Shown one piece after another: positions 1 to 6,746 of a stretch of 9,818 nt of DNA. Source of the stretch: Actinomycetota bacterium (lineage in GTDB: Bacteria > Actinomycetota > Acidimicrobiia > Acidimicrobiales > CADCTF01); NCBI GenBank assembly GCA_019348305.1, contig JAHWJQ010000071.1:1-9818 (forward strand), given 5' to 3'. Within the stretch, counting starts at the first letter, position 1. Each line of letters begins with the position of its first letter. The notes beneath the pieces were generated by a model, which was not told the origin of the DNA, did no database searches, and worked only from the letters and a program-made list of their open reading frames with translations. The translations under genes were made by a program, and so were the position numbers.

Positions 1-1173
1 CAGGTGCCCCCGCACCCGGTACATGTTGATGAGGGACTGCACGTGCACCTGCTTCTCCAGCCGGGTGCGCTCGGCGTCGACGGGGTTGTGGTCCTGGCGC
101 CAGACCACCGACTCATAGGGGACGGCCAGTGAGCGGAAAATCTCGTCGTAGAACCCGTCCTTGCCGGTGAGGAGGTCGGCCACCCGCTGCAGGAACAGCC
201 CGGACTCCGCGCCCTGGATGATGCGGTGGTCATAGGTCGACGTGAGGGTGACGACCTTGCTGATCCCCATCTCCGCCAACGTGGCCGGGTCGGCCCCGCT
301 GTACTCCACCGGATAGGCGAGCGCGCCGACGCCGATGATCGCGCCCTGGCCGGGCATGAGGCGGGGAACCGAGCTGACGGTACCGATGGTCCCGGGGTTG
401 GTGAGGGTGACGGTGGCGCCGGCGAAGTCGTCAACCACCATCTTGTTGGTCTTGACCCTGCGCACGACGTCTTCGTAGGCGTCCCAGAACCGCCTGAAGT
501 CCATCGCCTCTGCGCCCTTGATAACCGGCACGAGAAGCGTCCGGCTGCCGTCGCTCTTGACGACGTCGACGGCGAGGCCCAGCCCGACGTGGCGGTTCCG
601 CACGACGAAGGGCTTGCCGTCGCGCTCGACATAGCTGTTGTTGAGTGCCGGCACCGTCTTGAGTGCCTGCACCACGGCGTAACCGATGAGGTGGGTGAAG
701 CTGAGCTTTCCGCCCCGGGTGCGGGTGAGGTGGTTGTTGGCGATGCGACGGTTGACCTCGAGCAGCTTGGCCGGCACCGGTCGCACGCTCGTGGCCGTGG
801 GGACGGCGAGGCTGGCCTCCATGTTGGCCACGACGCGGGCCCCAGCGCCCCGGATGGGCTCGCCGACCGCGTCCTCACGATCCGCCTTCGGGGCGGTGGC
901 GTCGGCCGGCGCGACCGCCGGCGTCTTGGCCGCGGCCGCGCGGGATGCCGGCGCAGCGGCGGTGGCTCGCGGGGGAGCGAGAACGGCCTGCGCCGGCGCT
1001 GCGGCGGCCGCATCGCCGGCCGTCGCACCGTTGGTAGCGTCCTCGCGGCGGTAGTCGGCGAAGAACTCCTGCCAGCTCTCGCTCACCGACTGCGGGTCCT
1101 GGCGGTACTGGTCGTACATCTCGTCGACGAGCCACGCGTTCGGGCCGAACGTCGAGGGCTGTTCGTCAGGCAT
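1..1173 (-). CDS. kgd: Multifunctional 2-oxoglutarate decarboxylase/dehydrogenase Kgd, N-terminal part (partial)
   Basis: This is the first 391 codons of an actinobacterial-type Kgd/OdhA, a TCA-cycle enzyme that decarboxylates 2-oxoglutarate with thiamine diphosphate; the gene runs off the left edge. Reading from the ATG at 1173, residues 1-43 match the small N-terminal E1-type segment (FGPNAWLVDEMY, then SWQEFFADYR). Residues about 44-105 are a disordered Ala/Pro-rich linker. Residues about 110-345 are the E2-like acyltransferase domain (VPTATSVR, RTRGGKLSFTH, TLTNPGTIGT, PRLMPGQGAIIGVGA, TYDHRIIQGAESG). The canonical E2 motif HxxxDG reads H316-RII-Q320-G321; as I recall, mycobacterial Kgd also has Gln there. 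The last visible residues (INMYRVRGHL) lead into the E1 decarboxylase domain, which lies outside the window. No strong Shine-Dalgarno site precedes the ATG; a TAGCAT box lies 9 nt upstream. Family assignment is secure. Whether it acts mainly as decarboxylase or as E1/E2 dehydrogenase component cannot be told from this part. Confidence 0.95.
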   Translation of the reverse strand, partial: MPDEQPSTFGPNAWLVDEMYDQYRQDPQSVSESWQEFFADYRREDATNGATAGDAAAAAPAQAVLAPPRATAAAPASRAAAAKTPAVAPADATAPKADREDAVGEPIRGAGARVVANMEASLAVPTATSVRPVPAKLLEVNRRIANNHLTRTRGGKLSFTHLIGYAVVQALKTVPALNNSYVERDGKPFVVRNRHVGLGLAVDVVKSDGSRTLLVPVIKGAEAMDFRRFWDAYEDVVRRVKTNKMVVDDFAGATVTLTNPGTIGTVSSVPRLMPGQGAIIGVGALAYPVEYSGADPATLAEMGISKVVTLTSTYDHRIIQGAESGLFLQRVADLLTGKDGFYDEIFRSLAVPYESVVWRQDHNPVDAERTRLEKQVHVQSLINMYRVRGHL

Positions 1174-1182
1174 CGCCACTCA

Positions 1183-1188
1183 ATGCTA
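1183..1188 (-). promoter_or_regulatory. Candidate -10 box of kgd
   Basis: On the minus strand TAGCAT fits the actinobacterial TAnnnT -10 pattern and ends 9 nt before the kgd ATG. This would give a very short leader of a few bases. No clear -35 was seen. It sits inside the 58-bp kgd/ettA gap and overlaps the area of the ettA promoter on the other strand. The call rests on pattern only. Confidence 0.4.
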
Positions 1189-1195
1189 CCGGCGG

Positions 1196-1224
1196 CCTGT
1201 CCCAAGACTGCCCGGGACTAGCTT
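1196..1224 (+). promoter_or_regulatory. ettA promoter, leaderless layout
   Basis: CCTGTC (1196-1201) and TAGCTT (1219-1224) are separated by 17 bp, and 7 nt separate the -10 box from the ATG at 1232. That spacing puts the expected transcription start on or next to the A of the start codon. No Shine-Dalgarno site is present. The same cassette, CCTGTC then TAGCTTCGG with an 18-bp spacer, stands before the doxX-like gene at 9535, which strengthens the call. The -35 part matches the consensus only weakly. Confidence 0.6.
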
Positions 1225-1231
1225 CGGTGGC

Positions 1232-2911
<1,680 letters not shown>

Positions 2912-2917
2912 CCCGCG

Positions 2918-3247
2918 GTGTCGGCCCGGGCCGTTCGGTCGGTGGTGCTGGCGGTCTGCGTCGCCGGCATCGCGGGAATGATCGCCAGCTCCATCGCCGA
3001 CAACAGCGGCGCGGCACTCACCTTCGGCCTGACAACGGCGGTGGCGATCCTGTGCCTCATGGTCGCCACCGCCGTGAGCGGCGCTGGCCGGCCGACCGTG
3101 CGAGACGGCAGCGCGGTGGCGGCAGACGTGCTCGGTGCCGAGGTGGAGGCGCGGGTGGAGGGGCTGGTCGGCCAGGGCTGTGAGGAGGCCGCGGTGCGGG
3201 CGCTGGTACGAGATGCCGTCCGCCTCGGTCAGGTACTCGATAGGTGA
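2918..3247 (+). CDS. Small membrane protein with two predicted helices, unknown function
   Basis: I do not recognise this 109-residue protein. It has two hydrophobic stretches, about residues 8-27 (VVLAVCVAGIAGMIASS) and 32-54 (AALTFGLTTAVAILCLMVATAV), joined by a short DNSG turn. A charged, probably helical tail of about 50 residues follows (VEARVEGLVGQGCEEAAVRALV). The likely form is a membrane hairpin with both ends in the cytoplasm. The GTG start lies 6 bp after the ettA stop, and a GGAG at 2904-2907 inside the end of ettA lies 10 nt before it. The gene is therefore probably translated from the ettA transcript. The tight linkage does not prove a role in translation. Codon use looks like that of the neighbours. 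I am fairly sure it is a real gene; the function is open. Confidence 0.7.
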   Translation: MSARAVRSVVLAVCVAGIAGMIASSIADNSGAALTFGLTTAVAILCLMVATAVSGAGRPTVRDGSAVAADVLGAEVEARVEGLVGQGCEEAAVRALVRDAVRLGQVLDR

Positions 3248-3350
3248 GCGGTATTCACGACCGGACATGGCCGTTGCCCGGTGGCGTGCCTGGATCGGCA
3301 AAACACTGCCAACTCTTCATCTCGGGGGCAGTTCGGCCGATGTATCAACC
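3248..3350. other. Intergenic region before the 76-residue zinc-ribbon-like gene
   Basis: This 103-bp gap is the longest in the window and is less GC-rich than its surroundings (for example AAAACACTGCCAACTCTTCAT). It presumably holds the end of the ettA-membrane-protein transcript and the promoter of the downstream gene. I see no confident -10/-35 pair. TATCAA at 3343-3348 is too close to the GTG at 3351 to act as a -10 for that start. Only 4-bp stems (TGCC/GGCA at 3287-3310) are visible, too short to call a terminator. Confidence 0.5.
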
Positions 3351-3581
3351 GTGCCGAAGACGATGTTGACGAGCCGGGCGGTCGTGCGGACGGTCGAGGC
3401 GGGCAACTCCGCCATGTGTGCCCACTGCGGCGCGCAGGTCAAGTTCGTGGCCAGGGCGCAGCTGCGCCAGGTCATCGCCAACGTCTACGAAAATGGGGAG
3501 TGGAAGCGGGTGGAGCACTTCCACGCCGACTGCTACACCGAGGCCGGCGAGCCCTACGGCCCCGCCGCCGAACGAAGCTGA
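3351..3581 (+). CDS. Small conserved protein with CxxC...HxHxxC, probable zinc-binding
   Basis: The product is 76 residues long if started at the GTG at 3351 (VPKTMLTSRAVVRTVE); an in-frame ATG at 3363 is an alternative start. The centre carries C23-A-H-C26, and H56-F-H58-A-D-C61 follows some 30 residues later. Four ligands of this kind suggest a compact zinc-ribbon fold. Between them lies a beta-rich stretch (VKFVARAQLRQVIANVYENG). The end has EAGEPYG. I recall similar small uncharacterised proteins in other actinobacteria, but have no function for them. There are no membrane segments, so it is probably cytoplasmic. A longer open frame reaches back to 3135 but overlaps the preceding gene, so I prefer the internal start. 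A hairpin follows the stop directly. Confidence 0.75.
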   Translation: MPKTMLTSRAVVRTVEAGNSAMCAHCGAQVKFVARAQLRQVIANVYENGEWKRVEHFHADCYTEAGEPYGPAAERS

Positions 3582-3606
3582 GCCCCGGCGTGGTCCCACG
3601 AGGGGC
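3582..3606 (+). terminator. Hairpin after the zinc-ribbon-like gene, possible terminator
   Basis: Right after the TGA, GCCCC (3582-3586) can pair with GGGGC (3602-3606), and inside it CGTG (3589-3592) can pair with CACG (3597-3600) around a GTCC loop. The two stems are separated by a GG/A internal loop. No T-run follows, so it is not a classical intrinsic terminator, though GC-rich actinobacteria often lack the T-run. It fits between two genes that appear to be transcribed separately. Confidence 0.4.
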
Positions 3607-3617
3607 CCCGGCTGTGC

Positions 3618-3623
3618 CATCTT
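3618..3623 (+). promoter_or_regulatory. Weak candidate -10 box of the VanW-family gene
   Basis: CATCTT ends 6 nt before the GTG at 3630. It keeps the A and final T of TAnnnT but lacks the first T. No Shine-Dalgarno site precedes the GTG, so a leaderless start is plausible. The call rests mainly on the identical spacing seen at other starts in this window. Confidence 0.3.
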
Positions 3624-3629
3624 CGAGCC

Positions 3630-5273
3630 GTGCCGCGGGCTGTTCGCCACCTGGGAGTTGTTCTGGCCGTCCCATTGGTCCTGCTGGCGCTCCTGGCCCT
3701 GGCCTGGCAGCTCGACACCAGCAGGAGTGAAGGCCGCGTCCAGCGCCGGGTGACCCTCGCCGGCCGGCCGGTGAGTGGGCTGACCGAACAGCAGTTGGGC
3801 CGGGTCGTCGGACGGTTGGCCGCCGAGGTGCCTGCCCGGCAGGTGGAGGTGCGGGCGCCCGGCGGAGGCTTCACCACCGACGGCCGAACCCTTGGCCTGC
3901 GGGTCGCCGAGCCGGCGACCGTTCGTGCCGCGCTGCGGGTCGGGCGTTCGGGATCCGCCCCGACCCGGCTCTGGCAGTGGGTCAACTCCTTCCGCGGTGA
4001 CCGCCCAGCGCCGCTACGGGTCTCCCTCGACGCTTCGGCGGTGTACGCCACGGTCGCAGCCAAGGACCCCGGGCCCCGTCGCCCGCCGGTGGAGCCCTCC
4101 ATAGCGTTCAAGAAGGGGGCCTTCGTGGCCGTGGCCGGCGAACCGGGCAGGGGCATAGATCCTGCCGACGTCATCGCCGCGTTGCCCAGCGCTGCCAACG
4201 AAGGTGACCGCATCGTGGTCAAGGTGGAACGGGGCGAGGTGGCGCCCCGCTTCCCCCTAGCCATGGCGCAGCGGCTGGCCGGTGAGGTCCAGGCCAAGGT
4301 GACGTCTCCCCTTCCGGTGCAGGCGGGCAAGGCCAAGGCCACGGTCCCGGTGTCGACCCAGCGGGCGTGGGTGAGGAGTGAGGCCGCCGACGACGGCCTG
4401 CACCCCAAGGTCGACGCCGAAGCGGTGCTCGCCGACCTGGACAAGTTGCTTCCCGGCGCCGGCGAGCCGCCCGTGGAGACGCGGTTCACCGTCACCGACG
4501 GGAGCGTGCAGATCATTGCCGGCGCCGCGGGCACCAAGTGCTGCGGGGAGACGGCAGTCGAGCGGGTCGAGCGGGTGCTGTTCCGGGCCGGGACACAGAC
4601 GGTGCCGGTAGAGCTGCCGCTGACCGTGCGACCCCCCAAGCTGACTGCCGAGAAGGCGGCCGCGCTCGGCATCAAGGAGCCCGTGGGGACCTTCATGACC
4701 AAGCACAAGGGCGGTGAGCCCCGGGTCGCCAACATCCACCGGATCGCCGATCTCGTGCGGGGCGCCGTCGTCGAGCCCGGCGAGGCGTTCTCGATCAACC
4801 AGAACGTCGGGAAGCGGACAGCCGAAAAGGGCTTCGTCGTTGCTCCCGTCATCGAGGACGGCAAGCTGGCCGACGACGTCGGCGGCGGCGTCTCGCAGTT
4901 CGCCACCACTCTGTTCAACGCCGCCTTCTTCGCCGGCCTCGACTTCGGCGAGTACCAGAGCCACAGCCTCTACATCTCCCGGTACCCCTATGGCCGCGAA
5001 GCCACCATGGGCTATCCCCACCCCGACCTCGTCATCAAGAACACCTCGCCCTACGGCGTGTTGATCTGGCCCAGCTACAACGAGACCTCCGTGACCGTCA
5101 CCTTGTACTCGACCAAGTTCGTCGACGCCCAGCAGACCGGTCAGTCGGAGGGGCGGCGGGGCGCCTGCAAGCGGGTGACCACCGAACGCACGCGCACCTA
5201 CCTTGCGGACGGTCGCCGGGAGGTGGACAGGGTGTTCGCGACCTACCGCCCCAAAGAGGGGGTCAACTGCTGA
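3630..5273 (+). CDS. VanW-family envelope protein with N-terminal membrane anchor
   Basis: The product is 547 residues. Residues about 7-26 (HLGVVLAVPLVLLALLALAW) form an uncleaved signal/anchor helix, so the rest lies outside the membrane. Residues about 35-340 resemble the repeated putative peptidoglycan-binding modules (PF12229 type) usual in this family, with phrases such as VSGLTEQQLGRVVGRLA and ADVIAALPSA. Residues about 350-500 are the VanW domain (FMTKHKGGEPRVANIHRIA, GEAFSINQNVGKRTAEKGF, GGGVSQFATTLFNAAFFAGL, YPHPDLVIKNTSPYGVLIW). Only four cysteines occur, C304, C305, C513 and the final residue C547, all extracytoplasmic and suited to two disulfides. VanW proteins occur in some vancomycin-resistance clusters, but the domain's biochemical role is unknown and most members are chromosomal with no proven resistance function. 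No van genes are nearby. Start choice: the GTG gives the complete anchor helix, without a Shine-Dalgarno site. Confidence 0.9.
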   Translation: MPRAVRHLGVVLAVPLVLLALLALAWQLDTSRSEGRVQRRVTLAGRPVSGLTEQQLGRVVGRLAAEVPARQVEVRAPGGGFTTDGRTLGLRVAEPATVRAALRVGRSGSAPTRLWQWVNSFRGDRPAPLRVSLDASAVYATVAAKDPGPRRPPVEPSIAFKKGAFVAVAGEPGRGIDPADVIAALPSAANEGDRIVVKVERGEVAPRFPLAMAQRLAGEVQAKVTSPLPVQAGKAKATVPVSTQRAWVRSEAADDGLHPKVDAEAVLADLDKLLPGAGEPPVETRFTVTDGSVQIIAGAAGTKCCGETAVERVERVLFRAGTQTVPVELPLTVRPPKLTAEKAAALGIKEPVGTFMTKHKGGEPRVANIHRIADLVRGAVVEPGEAFSINQNVGKRTAEKGFVVAPVIEDGKLADDVGGGVSQFATTLFNAAFFAGLDFGEYQSHSLYISRYPYGREATMGYPHPDLVIKNTSPYGVLIWPSYNETSVTVTLYSTKFVDAQQTGQSEGRRGACKRVTTERTRTYLADGRREVDRVFATYRPKEGVNC

Positions 5274-5289
5274 GGCCGGCATCCATTGA

Positions 5290-5304
5290 CCGGGCGCAGC
5301 CCGG
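5290..5304 (+). terminator. GC-rich hairpin downstream of the VanW-family gene
   Basis: CCGGGC (5290-5295) and GCCCGG (5299-5304) form a perfect 6-bp inverted repeat around a GCA triloop, 16 nt after the VanW gene stop and before the next gene. No T-run follows. It could slow or end transcription, or be chance in a GC-rich region. Confidence 0.35.
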
Positions 5305-5331
5305 GCGGTTGACTGTGGCCGCTCGGAGATT

Positions 5332-5335
5332 GGAG
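5332..5335 (+). promoter_or_regulatory. Shine-Dalgarno site of the cNMP-binding gene
   Basis: GGAG ends 5 nt before the ATG at 5341. This is one of the clearest ribosome-binding sites in the window and supports that start. It contrasts with the leaderless-type starts of ettA, the SDR gene and the doxX-like gene. A TTGACT at 5309-5314 resembles a -35 element, but I see no matching -10. Confidence 0.6.
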
Positions 5336-5340
5336 ACGAC

Positions 5341-5766
5341 ATGAAACGGCGCGAGGAAGTCGTTGACTACTTGACCCAGGTGCCCCTCTTCAGTGCCTGC
5401 TCCAAGAAGGACCTTGCCTTGATCGCACGCCACTCCGACCGCATCACGATGCCGGCAGGAACGGCTATCACCAAGGAGGGCAGGGTGGGCTATGAGTTCT
5501 TCATCCTGTTGGAGGGCAAGGCGTCGGTGGAGCGGGCGGGCAAGAAGATCGCCACCCTCGGCCCCGGTGACTTCTTCGGCGAGCTGTCGCTCCTGCACCG
5601 CGCGCCCCGCAACGCCACGGTGGCGGCAGTGGGAGACGTCGAGGTGCTCGTGCTCGGCCAGCGCGAGTTCTCCGGGCTGCTCGAGGCTGTCCCCAGCCTG
5701 GCCCACAAGCTCTTGGCCGGCCTGGCCCGTCGCATCCACGACACGGAGGCCGGGGAGGCCAACTGA
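5341..5766 (+). CDS. Stand-alone cyclic-nucleotide-binding-domain protein
   Basis: The product is 141 residues and consists of one Crp/PKA-type cyclic-nucleotide-binding domain. A short helix opens it (REEVVDYLTQVPLFSACSKKDLALIARHSDRI), and the beta-roll follows (about 35-115). The phosphate-binding cassette reads G76-DFF-G80-E81-LSLLHRAP-R90-NATV; E81 and R90 occupy the positions that hold the ribose and phosphate of cAMP or cGMP in true binders. The C-terminal helix (EFSGLLEAVPSLAHKLLAGLARRI) matches the usual C-helix. There is no HTH domain or other output domain, so it is not a DNA-binding Crp regulator by itself. It could sense a nucleotide and act through a partner, or be a structural relic. 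It has its own GGAG site and follows the VanW gene by 67 bp. Domain call is firm; ligand and partner are unknown. Confidence 0.88.
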   Translation: MKRREEVVDYLTQVPLFSACSKKDLALIARHSDRITMPAGTAITKEGRVGYEFFILLEGKASVERAGKKIATLGPGDFFGELSLLHRAPRNATVAAVGDVEVLVLGQREFSGLLEAVPSLAHKLLAGLARRIHDTEAGEAN

Positions 5767-5812
5767 GCGATCGCTGGCCATGACCCTTCCGCCGTAGCCG
5801 CAGGGCGGTGCC

Positions 5813-5818
5813 TAGGGT
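5813..5818 (+). promoter_or_regulatory. -10 box of the SDR gene, leaderless layout
   Basis: TAGGGT fits TAnnnT and lies exactly 6 nt before the ATG at 5825, so transcription is expected to start at or very near the A of the start codon. No Shine-Dalgarno site precedes the ATG. I see no convincing -35 at 17-18 bp. This probably drives the three-gene operon 5825-9151. Confidence 0.55.
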
Positions 5819-5824
5819 GCACCC

Positions 5825-6730
5825 ATGGCACTGCGCGTCCTGGTCAGCGGCTCGAGCGGCCTCATCGGCTCGGCCCTGGTCGACGCCCTGGTGGCCGAGG
5901 GGCACCAGGTCGTACGCCTCGTCCGGCGCCCGCCGGGGACGGGAGAGGTGCAGTGGGACCCGGCCGAGGGGACCCTCGATCCGACCGACCTGGTGGGCGT
6001 GGAGGCGGTGGTACACCTGGCCGGCGAGCCCATCGGGGCGAAGCGGTGGAGCCCGAGCCAGAAGCAGCGGATCCTCGACAGCCGGGTCAAGGGCACCCGC
6101 CTGCTGGCCGAGACGCTGGCCGGGTTGGAGCCACAGCCGCGGGTCTTGGTGAGTGGCTCGGCCATCGGCTACTACGGGTTGCGGGGCGACGAGGTGCTGA
6201 CCGAGGACAGCTCCCGCGGCTCGGGGTTCCTGGCCGACGTCACGGGGCAGTGGGAGGCGGCGACGCTGGCGGCCGAGCAGGCCGGCATCCGCACCGTCCA
6301 CCTTCGCACCGGCATCGTCGTGTCCGCCCGCGGCGGCGCGCTGGGCAGGATGCTCCCGCTGTTCAAGCTCGGCCTCGGTGGTCGCCTGGGGCGGGGGGAC
6401 CAGTGGTGGAGCTGGATCACGCTGGCCGACGAGGTGGGCATCATCCTTCACGCGCTCACCGAGGAGTCGGTGGCCGGGCCGGTCAACGCGACGGCCCCCA
6501 ACCCGGTGACCAACCGCGAGTTCACCCGGGTGCTGGGCAAGGTGCTCGGGCGGCCGGCGGTGCTGCCGGTGCCCCGGCTGGCGCTCGCTCTGGTCATGGG
6601 AGAGGAGCTGACCAAGGAGGTGATCCTGGCCGGCCAGAGGGTGCTGCCTACCGTCGCCCAGCACAGCGGCTACAAGTTCGCCTCGCCCGAGCTCGATGCG
6701 GGACTGCGGCGGACGCTGTTGCCGCGATGA
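5825..6730 (+). CDS. TIGR01777-family epimerase-like SDR protein
   Basis: The product is 301 residues, the normal length for this extended-SDR subfamily (E. coli YfcH and mammalian SDR39U1 are relatives). The N-terminal Rossmann motif is G9-SSGLI-G15 after VLVS, which points to NAD(P) binding. V63-HLAGEPIG follows, then KQRILDSRVKGTRLLAETL. S110-GSAIGYYG carries the family's YYG motif in place of a plain YxxxK. Next come a substrate-region stretch (LRTGIVVSARGGALGRMLPLFKLGLGG) and W-S-WITLADEVG. The C-terminal DUF1731-like segment (about 250-298) includes MGEELTKEVILAGQRVLPTVAQHSGYKF. The reaction is unknown for the whole family. It is soluble and probably cytoplasmic. A leaderless promoter precedes it and the next gene follows after 16 bp, so the gene probably heads an operon. 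Confidence 0.93.
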   Translation: MALRVLVSGSSGLIGSALVDALVAEGHQVVRLVRRPPGTGEVQWDPAEGTLDPTDLVGVEAVVHLAGEPIGAKRWSPSQKQRILDSRVKGTRLLAETLAGLEPQPRVLVSGSAIGYYGLRGDEVLTEDSSRGSGFLADVTGQWEAATLAAEQAGIRTVHLRTGIVVSARGGALGRMLPLFKLGLGGRLGRGDQWWSWITLADEVGIILHALTEESVAGPVNATAPNPVTNREFTRVLGKVLGRPAVLPVPRLALALVMGEELTKEVILAGQRVLPTVAQHSGYKFASPELDAGLRRTLLPR

Positions 6731-6746
6731 GCAGAGGCAAGCGCCA

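Noticed and set aside
226..1221. 331-codon open frame on the plus strand
   Set aside because: It lies antisense to kgd, whose minus-strand protein matches a known family along its whole length; the plus-strand product is a low-complexity His/Arg/Gly-rich shadow typical of high GC.
3287..3310. Two mutually exclusive short stems (TGCC/GGCA) that might act as a switch
   Set aside because: Stems are only 4 bp and would be expected by chance; no riboswitch features or conserved loop seen.
3554..4918. 454-codon open frame on the minus strand
   Set aside because: It is antisense to the VanW-family gene, Ser/Thr/Arg-rich without domains; GC-rich codon bias keeps the opposite frame free of stops.
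3630..5273. Vancomycin-resistance gene cluster
   Set aside because: A VanW domain alone is common in ordinary chromosomes; no vanA/H/X/R/S-like gene is nearby.
4257..5342. 361-codon open frame on the minus strand
   Set aside because: A second antisense shadow of the VanW gene with no recognisable motif; the sense frame has all VanW motifs.
6696..6746. Upstream ATG extension of the flavoprotein gene
   Set aside because: It overlaps the SDR gene end, adds a Cys/Arg-rich tail before the Rossmann strand, and lacks a ribosome-binding site, whereas the GTG at 6747 has AGAGG.
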